A stretch of DNA of 46,028 nt from assembly GCA_026713545.1 (NCBI GenBank), contig JAPOOG010000165.1, positions 1-46,028 on the forward strand, read 5' to 3'. Both the position numbers and the translations under genes were made by a program. Below the pieces are notes generated by a model. The model did no database searches. It was not told where the DNA came from and saw nothing but the letters and a program-made list of their open reading frames with translations. Positions 9,099 through 17,765 of this stretch are shown here, piece after piece; positions within the stretch are counted from its first letter, which is position 1; each line of letters starts with the position of its first letter. This stretch comes from Bryobacterales bacterium. Its GTDB lineage: Bacteria > Acidobacteriota > Terriglobia > Bryobacterales > UBA6623.

Positions 9099-10359
9099 GA
9101 CCCGACAAGAGCTTCGGATAGAAGTCCGTGGACTTCTGAGGCATTACTCCACCCGCGAAGGATATCTGCGCGACCTTCCGAACATCGACCGGGCGGAGCA
9201 GAAACGCGATCTGGGCCTGACCCGAGCGGACCTCAGCGACGGCAGCGTCGAAGCCACGCACGTAGCTGATGTTCTTCAATTCCCGGACGTCTTCGTCGGA
9301 GATCCCCAATGCTTCAGCAAGCAGCAGTCTGTGGAGCACGACCACATCGAGACTTCTCTCTTCCGGAGCGACATCAGGCAGGCAAGCTTCGAGGACGTCC
9401 GGGCGGCCCCGGAGCAAGTAGTTCCTTGCGGCCCCCTGGAGACTGACGCCGATGGCCGAGCGGCTGGCCGGCGCCGAGTCGAGGGCTTCCCGCAACTCAT
9501 CGGAGCTTGAAAAAGCTTCGGTGTCGAACCACTGCTCGACCCTCTGTCGGAAGGCTTCGGCCGGAAAGCCACCCAGGCCCGCGAGGACGCGATGGGTCGC
9601 CAGCACGACCAAGCCCGCCGCACGCATGTTCACGAAGGTCATCATGACGCGGTCCGCACCGGGAACGCCGGCATTTTCTTCGGCGTAGGCCAAGGACGTC
9701 TCGTAGCGGTGATGGCCGTCGGCGATGAGGATCTTCTTGCCGGCCATGACTCCCTGGATTTCAGTGGTGACGGCGGGGTCGTCAATCTTCCAAACGCGGT
9801 GAAGCACGCCGTCGTGGTCCATGACGTCGATCAGCGGAGGCGATTCCGCGGCCTCATCGAGGCGAGTCTCGACGGCTCGTTCGGGGTCGTCGTACAGCAC
9901 GAAGAGTTGCCCGAAGTGCGACTTGGTGTGCCGCGTCAGCAGCAAGCGGTCAAGCTTGGGGCCACGGTGCGTCAGCTCGTGGCCGAAGATGACCTTCTTC
10001 TCGTACGGAAGGGTCTCCGTCAAACCGATGAACCCCTGGCGAACCAGCACTTCGCCGCTTTCGGGATGCTTGAATTGCTGGAAGTAGGGGTAGAAGGCTG
10101 GCGCTGCATCCTGCGCCAGGACGCTGCCGCGGATCCACGCTTCGAGGTCGGCGGCGGCGCGGGTGTAGACGTTATTCGCGTCGTTGTCGCCCGGCTTCTC
10201 ACGGCCTTTCGTCAGGCGTACGAAATTGTTGGGGCTGGCGTCGTAGTACTTCTGCTGCAAATCCGGCGGGATCTTGTCATAGGGCTGCGTGACGAGGTTG
10301 TGGATCGGCCCTGCCATCGCGGTATAGCGGAAGGCCGGGAAGGGGAAGACGTTCGCCAT
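9076..10359 (-). CDS. DUF1015 family protein
   Basis: A 427-residue member of DUF1015 (COG4198), a conserved cytoplasmic family of unknown function found in Firmicutes, Acidobacteriota and others. Landmarks are the N-terminal QPYDKIPPDLQQKYYDASPN, the central IADGHHRYETSLAYAEE, and YVRGFDAAVAEV near the C-terminus. Length is normal. ATG start at 10359. It follows the tRNA-Asp gene on the same strand after 74 nt. It overlaps the 3' end of the small membrane-protein gene on the opposite strand. In other genomes the family is sometimes near serine or amino-acid metabolism genes; nothing here supports a specific reaction. Confidence 0.9.
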   Translation of the reverse strand: MANVFPFPAFRYTAMAGPIHNLVTQPYDKIPPDLQQKYYDASPNNFVRLTKGREKPGDNDANNVYTRAAADLEAWIRGSVLAQDAAPAFYPYFQQFKHPESGEVLVRQGFIGLTETLPYEKKVIFGHELTHRGPKLDRLLLTRHTKSHFGQLFVLYDDPERAVETRLDEAAESPPLIDVMDHDGVLHRVWKIDDPAVTTEIQGVMAGKKILIADGHHRYETSLAYAEENAGVPGADRVMMTFVNMRAAGLVVLATHRVLAGLGGFPAEAFRQRVEQWFDTEAFSSSDELREALDSAPASRSAIGVSLQGAARNYLLRGRPDVLEACLPDVAPEERSLDVVVLHRLLLAEALGISDEDVRELKNISYVRGFDAAVAEVRSGQAQIAFLLRPVDVRKVAQISFAGGVMPQKSTDFYPKLLSGLTVYRIG

Positions 10360-10433
10360 AGGAGACTCTGAAAGAGGCGCTCAGCGGCGCCGGCTGGAAC
10401 ACTTCTCAAGCAACAAGGATCGGCGAGAAGGAG

Positions 10434-10510
<77 letters not shown>

Positions 10511-10580
10511 GTTACTGGGAAACACGGCGAGAAGGAAACACCAGACATGCAGGACCCGATGGGCTTCCAGCCTCGCCTGA

Positions 10581-10600
10581 CCTGCATTCCTCACCACGCG
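10581..10600 (+). repeat. Solo end of the inverted-repeat family, copy G
   Basis: CCTGCATTCCTCACCACGCG matches the left terminal repeat of the dispersed family (one change, TTC to TCC), but no matching right end lies nearby. It is followed by a small separate hairpin, GCGGCGGAAAGCCGC. It lies upstream of tRNA-Asp. This looks like an element remnant. Confidence 0.55.
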
Positions 10601-10631
10601 GCGGAAAGCCGCGCAGCACCCCTCAAGTCTG

Positions 10632-10660
10632 ATGCTAGCACGGGGACCCGAGGCGCGCAA
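10632..10660 (-). promoter_or_regulatory. Possible promoter upstream of tRNA-Asp
   Basis: On the minus strand TTGCGC is followed after 17 nt by TAGCAT, itself preceded by TGC (extended -10-like). The -35 match is only three of six. Transcription would start about 115 nt upstream of the tRNA, across the solo repeat end at 10581. Weak evidence. Confidence 0.25.
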
Positions 10661-10709
10661 TGCAAGGGCCGGGCGCAACAGGGATGGGGACACCGCAAAG
10701 GGCGCTCGA

Positions 10710-11564
10710 TCAGTCAAGGGTGAGCGCCCGCGGTGTCTCGTATTTCCGTTCCATGTTGTTGCAGGCGCCGACCTTAGGCACGAAGGAGCTCACGGGCTTC
10801 CAGTTGTCACCTTCTCTCTCTTCCACCCAATAGGTTCCGCTCGAGAGATCTTCACGGAGGCGCCAGCGGTCTTCCCCAGCGGAAGGATCGAACGGGATCT
10901 CGGGCTCCTCACTGCTAAACCCACGGATGTTCCACGAGCTGCCTCCCGTCCTCGTTTCGTACAGCTCGAACGGGTCTCCCTCGGCATCCGTCCGCTCAAT
11001 GATGAGGAACCCGTGACGAGGGTTTTCGAAATCGAACTCCAGCACGATGCCGTTGCGGTCCTCCTCATCCCAGATGTAGCGGTCGGTCCACCTCTCTCCG
11101 CCGTTGCGCGTGGAGAGCATGAAGGGATCGGGGGACGTGTCAGCTTCCCATTGTTGGCCGCCGATCCAGCCGTGCTTTTCGTCGACGGCTCGAAAGATCT
11201 CGAGACTTCCACCGGGTATGCGATCGAGGGGCTCGGTCCAGGTCTGGCCTCTGTCGTCGCTGGCGAGCAGCAGGGACGAGACCGTACCGGCCGACGCATG
11301 GACGTTCCCCATCACGTAGACGCGGTCGCCAAGGCTACCGATGGCGACCAGCTCCATCACGAGGGAGCAGGGCGTGACATCGTTGCAAACCAGACCCGCG
11401 CGCAGCAGGTCCTCCTCCCAGCATTCGAGAGGCAAGACCAGCGGTTCGCCTTCGAAGACGAGCCGGGGCGCTGCTTCGGGTTCCGCTTCGGGCTGACCGG
11501 CGAAAGGGACGGACAACGTCCCGACACAGAGCCATAGAACCATCAGCCGGAGGGGAGCCCGCAT
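10710..11564 (-). CDS. Exported BNR/YCF48-like repeat protein
   Basis: A 284-residue protein with an N-terminal signal-like segment (LRLMVLWLCVGTLSVPFAG). It contains several Asp-box/BNR-type units, visible as SDDRGQTWT, STRNGGERWT and TRTGGSSWN. These are characteristic of sialidase-like and YCF48 beta-propellers. The repeat number is too low for a full sialidase, and no catalytic residues are evident, so a binding or structural role outside the cytoplasm is more likely. Two close cysteines (C-W-E and C-N-D regions near residues 48-65) could form a disulfide. ATG start at 11564; divergent from the oxidoreductase at 11666. Confidence 0.75.
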   Translation of the reverse strand: MRAPLRLMVLWLCVGTLSVPFAGQPEAEPEAAPRLVFEGEPLVLPLECWEEDLLRAGLVCNDVTPCSLVMELVAIGSLGDRVYVMGNVHASAGTVSSLLLASDDRGQTWTEPLDRIPGGSLEIFRAVDEKHGWIGGQQWEADTSPDPFMLSTRNGGERWTDRYIWDEEDRNGIVLEFDFENPRHGFLIIERTDAEGDPFELYETRTGGSSWNIRGFSSEEPEIPFDPSAGEDRWRLREDLSSGTYWVEEREGDNWKPVSSFVPKVGACNNMERKYETPRALTLD

Positions 11565-11665
11565 GAGAGTCTACTAGCAGGGTAACCGAATGCGGGCCTG
11601 ACATTTCGCCGGGGCCGTGATGATATGCTCGGGTACCGAGAACAGGAAGTGGGGAGGGAATCGGA

Positions 11666-12838
<1,173 letters not shown>

Positions 12839-12873
12839 AAGAGTCCGAGAAGGACTGCGTTAAGATGGTGAGT

Positions 12874-12909
12874 TTCGTTAGTTGTCCCTAGTCCGGGACG
12901 CTCAACGAA
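12874..12909 (+). other. Imperfect hairpin between oxidoreductase and RidA genes
   Basis: TTCGTTAGTTGTCCC and GGGACGCTCAACGAA form an imperfect stem (11 of 15 pairs) around a 6-nt loop. It lies 36 nt after the oxidoreductase stop and ends 29 nt before the RidA start. There is no U-run, so it may be a Rho-dependent or processing signal rather than a classical terminator. Confidence 0.35.
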
Positions 12910-12938
12910 CCCCAATCACCCTTCGGAGGAATGTACCC

Positions 12939-13391
12939 GTGACAAAAAGAGGAATCCCGATCTTTCTGTGCCTTTTGGGGCTGCTGTCGGCCCCTGGCGC
13001 GACCAACGCCGAGAAAAAGATCATCTATCCGCCCAAGATGAAGCAACACCGCCCCAACATGCCGTTCAGTCCCGGCGTGCAGGTGGGCAACATCCTGTGG
13101 CTCGCCGGCCAGACGGGCGGCAGCATCGAAACCGGCGAGTATCCGAAAGATTTCGCCGAAGAAGTTCATTCGACATTCAAGCGCATCGAGATGATCCTGG
13201 CGGACGCCGGTTATACGTTCGACGACGTAGTCGATGCGAAGGTCTACCTCACCGATATCGCGAACTTCTCGACCATGAGCGGCATCTTCCGGGAGTACTT
13301 CAAGAAGGACCCGCCTGCACGGACGACGGTGGGCATCGCGAGTCTCGTGGGCAAAGCCCGGATCGAAATTACGGTTACGGCGGCAAAATAG
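12939..13391 (+). CDS. Exported RidA/YjgF-like protein with altered active site
   Basis: A 150-residue protein beginning at GTG 12939. It is chosen because GGAGGA lies 8 nt upstream and because a signal peptide follows directly (IPIFLCLLGLLSAPGATNA). The mature part is a RidA (YjgF/UK114) domain, a trimeric fold that in the classic members deaminates enamine/imine intermediates in the cytosol. Visible landmarks are FSPGVQVGNILWLAGQTG, the DVVDAKVYLTD segment and PPARTTVG, which keeps the substrate-binding Arg (residue 128). The usual C-terminal IEIE is IEIT here (Thr145), so the Glu thought to activate water is missing. An imine deaminase activity is therefore doubtful, and periplasmic location is unusual for the family. 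It could bind a small molecule. Confidence 0.85.
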   Translation: MTKRGIPIFLCLLGLLSAPGATNAEKKIIYPPKMKQHRPNMPFSPGVQVGNILWLAGQTGGSIETGEYPKDFAEEVHSTFKRIEMILADAGYTFDDVVDAKVYLTDIANFSTMSGIFREYFKKDPPARTTVGIASLVGKARIEITVTAAK

Positions 13392-13430
13392 CCCGCCGGC
13401 GAGAGCGCCGGTGGAGTTCGACGCGCGTTT

Positions 13431-14366
13431 TCAAAAATGCTGGAAGCCTTGCGGCTCAAGAGGCCGGCTCTTGCCGGACGAGGTGAGAAAAACCCCTTGG
13501 CGGGCGACGACCGTTCCGATGGGCGTGAGGCGAACGCCTTTCCAACTCCTCGGCATCGGGGTGGAGGGCCGGGCCGTGAACAACAACTCGTACTCTTCGC
13601 CGCCGTGCAGAGCCTGCTCGACGGCAGCGCCGGCGAAGCGGGGTACAGCGGACTCGTCGATCTCGATGCCGATGCGGCTCGCCTCGGCGACTCGCCGGGC
13701 GTCGGTTGAAAGCCCGTCGCTCAGGTCAATGGCGGCGGTGGCCCGTCCGGCCTTGCGGAGATAACGACCGAGGTCGAGGCGGGGCCGCGGGCGGAGATGC
13801 CGTTCGATCGCGGGGTCGTCCTGCGTCTTCGTGAGCGACTGCAGCCGCTCGAGGCCGAGAACGGACCCGCCGAGCTGCCCGGACACATAAACGACGTTGC
13901 CGAGGCGTGCTTGGTCGCGGCGGAGGACTGTTCCGGCAGGAACCGAGCCCGTGACGGTGACGTGAGCGGCGAACCGCTCGGCGCGGGCCACATCGCCCCC
14001 GACGAGGGTGGTTCTCGTGGAACCGGCCAACCGGAACATTTCAGACAGGAATTGCCTCAACCAGCCGTTGGCGAGCGACCACTCCGGCAACCCCAGTGAC
14101 AGCAGGAAGTGAAGCGGTTTGCCTCCCATGGCGGCGATGTCGCTGAGACCGCGGGCCAAGCATTTCCATCCGAGGGCATCCGGGGGATGGCTGCTCTGAA
14201 GAAAGTGCGTATTTTCAATGATCTGGTCTGTCGTCAGCAGGCTGTCACAGCCGCTTGGAAGAGGCTTTACGACGGCTGTATCGTCTCCGATTCCCAAACG
14301 GACACCCGCCCGGCGGGCATGCGAGGCCCTTTGTCGGATGCTCTCAATGACCTCGTCTTCGATCAT
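13431..14366 (-). CDS. thiL: Thiamine-monophosphate kinase
   Basis: A 311-residue ThiL, which phosphorylates thiamine monophosphate to thiamine pyrophosphate with ATP. Family landmarks are the N-terminal LGIGDDTAVVK (metal/phosphate binding), the TTDQIIENTHF segment, KCLARGLSDIAAMGG, GGDVARAE and IDLSDGLSTDARRVAE. Length is normal and the start is ATG at 14366. No TPP riboswitch-like element is apparent upstream. It is divergent from the M23 peptidase gene and convergent with the RidA-like gene. Confidence 0.95.
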   Translation of the reverse strand: MIEDEVIESIRQRASHARRAGVRLGIGDDTAVVKPLPSGCDSLLTTDQIIENTHFLQSSHPPDALGWKCLARGLSDIAAMGGKPLHFLLSLGLPEWSLANGWLRQFLSEMFRLAGSTRTTLVGGDVARAERFAAHVTVTGSVPAGTVLRRDQARLGNVVYVSGQLGGSVLGLERLQSLTKTQDDPAIERHLRPRPRLDLGRYLRKAGRATAAIDLSDGLSTDARRVAEASRIGIEIDESAVPRFAGAAVEQALHGGEEYELLFTARPSTPMPRSWKGVRLTPIGTVVARQGVFLTSSGKSRPLEPQGFQHF

Positions 14367-14434
14367 CCTGGCAGGGTATGACTGGAAGTTCCTCAGGTTT
14401 CAGGAAGCGAAACCATTCCGGGGCTGCAACCGTC

Positions 14435-14463
14435 TTGACAGATATCCGGAAACTTGCTAGCTT
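14435..14463 (+). promoter_or_regulatory. Candidate promoter for the M23 peptidase gene
   Basis: A perfect TTGACA -35 hexamer at 14435-14440 is followed after exactly 17 nt by TAGCTT. An extended TGC lies just before the -10. It points toward the peptidase gene that starts at 14549, giving a leader of roughly 80 nt. Confidence 0.5.
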
Positions 14464-14548
14464 GCAGGGTAATCCTTGGCTCAGGATCAAGTCGGCGGTT
14501 TCTCCCACGGGGATCGTTGGTACTCGTCACCCGCAAGGCTGGTAGCCA

Positions 14549-15460
14549 GTGTCAAGCACAAACACCCCAAAACGCTCCCGAAAGCATTATCTCATTGTTG
14601 TCGTGGCGCATTCCGTCCACGGCCGCATTCGGCGTATCCACATTCCTCACTACGCGATCCACATCGTTCTGAGCTTCGCCTTGTTCGGGGCGATCGTAGG
14701 CCTGGGGCTGGCGGGCAGCTATGCCCGTATGCTCTGGAAGGCCACGGCCTACAACGAACTGCGCGACGAAAAAGAAGCCCTGCAGCGCCACAACGCGGAA
14801 CTGCAGAAGACGGTCGCCGAGCGGAACTCACAGATCGCTTCGCTCGGAGAGTTAGCGAATGAAGTGTCGATTGCGTTCGGCATCAAGCGCCCCGAGGCGT
14901 CCGGGACACCGACGCCGGCGGAACCGTCCGCCAAGCGCGGTTATGAGGACTTCGTCAGTCAATATGGTTTCCTGCAGCAAGTCCGCTTGTCGCCAACCGG
15001 CAGCAAGCCGCTCTGGTATTGGCTCGAGAACACGACGCCGTCGGTTTGGCCGGTACGAGGCAGGCTGAGTTCTTCATTCGGCACCCGCCGCGACCCGTTC
15101 AGCGGAGAGGGCGCCTTCCACCCCGGCGTAGACATTCGTTCGCGGTACGGCTCCCCTGTCGTCGCCGCTGCCGACGGCATGGTCACCGAGAGTGGTTGGG
15201 CAGGCCAGTACGGCAAGCGAGTCGTTCTCAGTCACGGGCGGAACTCTCTTTCGACCCATTACGCCCATCTCTCCGAATTCCTCGTGCGGGCCGGAGAAAT
15301 CGTCCGCCGGGGACAAGTGATCGGCCGGACCGGCGCTACCGGAAAGACCACATCGCCGCATCTGCACTACGAAGTTCGCTTCAAGGGCACTCCGGTCAAT
15401 CCTTACCGCTATTTGCAGAAGAGCAATCTTCGCGGCACTTCCTTCCAGTTCGCCGACTAA
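14549..15460 (+). CDS. M23 family metallopeptidase, membrane anchored
   Basis: A 303-residue cell-wall hydrolase-like protein starting at GTG 14549. It has a short cytoplasmic N-terminus and one membrane helix (AIHIVLSFALFGAIVGLGL, about 32-50). A coiled coil follows (NELRDEKEALQRHNAELQKT), then a C-terminal LytM/peptidase M23 domain. Zinc-ligand motifs are visible as HPGVD and HLHYE, plus the HYAHL segment. Such proteins cleave peptidoglycan cross-bridges, or act as activators of amidases when residues are lost; here the ligands appear intact. The stop codon at 15458-15460 is followed at once by repeat copy C. Confidence 0.93.
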   Translation: MSSTNTPKRSRKHYLIVVVAHSVHGRIRRIHIPHYAIHIVLSFALFGAIVGLGLAGSYARMLWKATAYNELRDEKEALQRHNAELQKTVAERNSQIASLGELANEVSIAFGIKRPEASGTPTPAEPSAKRGYEDFVSQYGFLQQVRLSPTGSKPLWYWLENTTPSVWPVRGRLSSSFGTRRDPFSGEGAFHPGVDIRSRYGSPVVAAADGMVTESGWAGQYGKRVVLSHGRNSLSTHYAHLSEFLVRAGEIVRRGQVIGRTGATGKTTSPHLHYEVRFKGTPVNPYRYLQKSNLRGTSFQFAD

Positions 15461-15615
15461 CCTGCATTTCTCACCACATGACGTCGTAGCACAAGATACG
15501 GCCGCCATGACTTCGTTGCGCTTGCTTGCCGTGCTCGACGTACTCTTCAAGTACGCCTGTGCGCGCCAAGCGGCTCGCGCCTCGTCCTGACGGTCGTCTC
15601 GGCAGGGTGAGTTGG
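15461..15615 (+). repeat. Inverted-repeat element, copy C (degenerate right end)
   Basis: It begins one base after the peptidase stop with CCTGCATTTCTCACCACATG. It shares the copy B core (GCCATGACTTCG, TGCTTGCCGTGCTCGACG, GCGCGCCAAGCGG, CTCGTCCTGACGG). The right end has lost the CTCTCACGCACTT block, and only GTCTCGGCAGGGTGAG remains recognisable. It fills almost the whole gap to the convergent aminotransferase gene. Confidence 0.75.
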
Positions 15616-15628
15616 TTGTCTGCTCGAT

Positions 15629-16768
15629 TCAGGGGGCAAGCCGATCCAAGATGCCTCCAACGGCCATGACATAACGGTCCACCTCGGACTCGTCGTTATA
15701 GAGGTGGATCGCCGAGCGAACCCGCCCGTCATTGGCCCAAACGATAATGTCCTGCGCGGCCAACGCGGCGCCGATCTCATGGGCCGCGGGATGGAGGAAA
15801 GACACAATCCCCGATTGATACGCCGGGGCCTCCGGCGTCAGCAACTTCAGCCCCAAATCGGCGAGCCCGGTGCGCATCTTACGAACCAGGGGCGCCAGCG
15901 ATTCGTCAAGATGAGCTACGCCGACCTCCAACAGATACTGCAAGCTGGCGCGTAACGCATAGATGGTCGAGAAGTTCGGCATTCCGGAGACGAACCGCGC
16001 CGCGCCCTCTTTGTATACAAAACGCTCGAAACGGTCCGGGGTGAAAATGTTCGGCACGCCATACCAACCGGCCGTCGCGGGCGACAGGCGTTCCAACAAC
16101 TGCGGCGAGCAATACGTGATCCCCAATCCGTGCGGCGTGAAAAGCCACTTGTAAGAACTCGCGACGAGAAAATCGACATTCTCGATGCCGACCGGCACAC
16201 GACCCAGCGCCTGCGTCGCATCCACGGCGAAAACCGCGCCGGCTCGGTGGACTTCGTCGCCGAGTTCCTTCAGATAAGGGAGTTGCGTGCCCGACTTGTA
16301 GCTCACCTGGCTCACCGAGACCAGCTTCGTGCATGGAGTGATGCGAGAGATAATGTCTTCCCGGCGGATCATTCCGCCGTCCGCTTCGACGACTACCAAT
16401 CGCACGCCACGCTCCTTGAGGCGGAGCCACGTGATCACGTTCGAGGGAAACTCCAGATCCGTAATGACGACCTCGTCGCCCTGCGACCAATCCATCGAGT
16501 TGGCGAGGAGGTTGAGTCCTTCCGTCGCGTTGGCGAGAAAGGTGACAGAGTCCTTGGGCGCATTGAGGAACGAAGCGGCAAGCCCCACCGTCTCGGTCTC
16601 CACTTGATAGATCTTCGGCCTGTTTACGCTGCCCTTCGACTTGGCGCGCGCGTACTCCAACAGCGCTTCCCGAGAGTCGGTTGAGAGCAGTCCTTCGGCA
16701 GCCGTGTTCAAGTAGGTGTACTCACGGGTTTGGGGGAACTTGTCTTTGGAGGGTATCGAGACGGTCAT
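15629..16768 (-). CDS. Class V aminotransferase / cysteine desulfurase-like protein
   Basis: A 379-residue fold-type I PLP enzyme. The PLP lysine is Lys207 in SSYKW, Asp183 sits in AVDATQALG, and the N-terminal YLNTAAEG is the usual start of the family. It resembles isopenicillin-N-epimerase and SufS/CsdA-like relatives. No conserved active-site cysteine loop is evident, so cysteine desulfurase activity is not shown, and the amino-acid substrate is unknown. ATG at 16768 is preceded by AGGGAG. It is convergent with the M23 peptidase, separated by repeat copy C. Confidence 0.88.
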   Translation of the reverse strand: MTVSIPSKDKFPQTREYTYLNTAAEGLLSTDSREALLEYARAKSKGSVNRPKIYQVETETVGLAASFLNAPKDSVTFLANATEGLNLLANSMDWSQGDEVVITDLEFPSNVITWLRLKERGVRLVVVEADGGMIRREDIISRITPCTKLVSVSQVSYKSGTQLPYLKELGDEVHRAGAVFAVDATQALGRVPVGIENVDFLVASSYKWLFTPHGLGITYCSPQLLERLSPATAGWYGVPNIFTPDRFERFVYKEGAARFVSGMPNFSTIYALRASLQYLLEVGVAHLDESLAPLVRKMRTGLADLGLKLLTPEAPAYQSGIVSFLHPAAHEIGAALAAQDIIVWANDGRVRSAIHLYNDESEVDRYVMAVGGILDRLAP

Positions 16769-16814
16769 TGTGAACTCCCTATGATGACACTACAGCCGTT
16801 TCGGGCCCTGACCT

Positions 16815-16861
16815 GAAACATCGTCCGGATCAAGCGGCCTTGACGCCTGTCCGGATGTTTC
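16815..16861. other. Inverted repeat upstream of the aminotransferase gene
   Basis: GAAACATCGTCCGGA and TCCGGATGTTTC can pair (with a GT bulge) across a short spacer that also contains ATCAAG and CTTGAC. It lies about 47 bp upstream of the aminotransferase start. It may be an operator or a leader hairpin; the sequence alone does not decide. Confidence 0.35.
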
Positions 16862-16905
16862 TTGCTCGAATGATCCGCTCTGCGTAGCGGGGCGGGGGCG
16901 GGACA

Positions 16906-17186
16906 AGCCTGCTTTTCTCACCACATGACGGCCAGAGCACGCGATAAAAAGGCCGTGGTTAGTGGATAGTTGTTAGTGAAAAACCTTGCAGGCCGTGATT
17001 CGTGTCTCGTGATTCGTGAAAACCATGGGTGGAGGAATGGTTCGCTCCAGAAGAAATGTCGAAAAAGGCCGTGTTTCGTGTCTCGTGAAATCTTAAAGGG
17101 CCGTGTTGTTGGCGCGGGCGGCGCGCGCCTTGTCCTGACGCCCCTCTCACGCACTTCGACTCGCCACGTGGTGAGAAAAGCAGGCT
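16906..17186. repeat. Inverted-repeat element, copy D (281 bp, matched ends)
   Basis: The left end AGCCTGCTTTTCTCACCAC is perfectly repeated, inverted, at the right end (GTGGTGAGAAAAGCAGGCT), a 19-bp terminal repeat. Both ends carry the same CTTTTC variant in place of CATTTC. The core has the second core type: GCACGCGATAAAAAGGCCGTG, several CGTGTCTCGTG/GATTCGTGAAA units, then the common CCTTGTCCTGACG and CTCTCACGCACTTC blocks. It lies between the divergent aminotransferase and small HTH-like genes. Confidence 0.9.
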
Positions 17187-17308
17187 AGCGCGTCCCGGCG
17201 GATGAAAAAGAGAATCAGCGAAAACCGCCTTGCGGCGTCTGGAGACCGCGTTTATACTGGGGCTTCGAAAAAATACTCCGCAGGTGGACCTGTTCTCGAG
17301 AGGTCTCG

Positions 17309-17572
17309 GTGCCCGGCGATATCACAGAATTCCACGCGCCCCAACGAGAGGCGGCCCTGTTCTACGGGATGTTTCTGCGTGGACGTTCCGCCGATTCCCT
17401 CAGGGAAGAAATTGACGTTTCGCCGAAGCTGTTCCACAAGTGGATGCGGGCCCGAGAGTACGATCCGGCATTTCGCAAAAACCTCTTCCGGATGTACTCC
17501 TACCGCAAGCGGGTACTTGCCATCTTCGACTTCCTGGTGACAAGCACCCGGAAGAACCACGCACCACACTGA
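17309..17572 (+). CDS. Small HTH-like protein
   Basis: An 87-residue protein starting at GTG 17309. I do not know a named family for it. Residues about 28-52 (RSADSLREEIDVSPKLFHKW) look like a helix-turn-helix similar to small transposon or regulatory HTH domains, with a basic C-terminus (RKNLFRMYSYRKRVLAIFDF). No catalytic motif is present. Codon use fits the neighbours. It lies between inverted-repeat copies D (16906-17186) and E (17698-17765), which may be chance or may mean a link with the elements. A DNA-binding role is an inference. Confidence 0.6.
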   Translation: MPGDITEFHAPQREAALFYGMFLRGRSADSLREEIDVSPKLFHKWMRAREYDPAFRKNLFRMYSYRKRVLAIFDFLVTSTRKNHAPH

Positions 17573-17697
17573 AATCGTTCCGTCTCGACCGGACGTCGGC
17601 AACCCGTGGCGGGAGTTCCATGGAAAGCGCGACCAGGTGTTACTCCATCGACTGCGTGGCGCGTAACGCCGCCGCGTGACCTTCACCACGGGTTGTA

Positions 17698-17765
17698 ACC
17701 TGCATTTCTCGCCACCTGACTGCCGAAACACGCGATACGACCGCCAAGTGGCGAGAAATGCAGGT
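17698..17765. repeat. Inverted-repeat element, copy E (short hairpin form)
   Basis: A 68-bp element with a perfect 18-bp terminal inverted repeat, ACCTGCATTTCTCGCCAC. Both ends share the variant CTCGCC in place of CTCACC. Between them is only the left part of the family core (TGACTGCCGAAACACGCGATACGACCGCC). It ends within the stop codon of the NicO transporter gene (17765-17767), so its RNA would form a strong hairpin directly after that gene. It could act as a terminator or mRNA stabiliser. Confidence 0.85.

Noticed and set aside
14367..14548. A TPP riboswitch for thiL
   Set aside because: No TPP-type core such as CUGAGA with the conserved helices is seen in the divergent upstream region.
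16918..17154. Short frames across the inverted-repeat copies, encoding peptides ending like VVRNAG
   Set aside because: These are translations of the repeat element itself; the same peptide fragments recur in every copy and lack ribosome-binding sites.
17136..17190. CRISPR-like repeated blocks among the intergenic repeats
   Set aside because: The copies are dispersed over many kilobases with no regular spacers and no cas genes.
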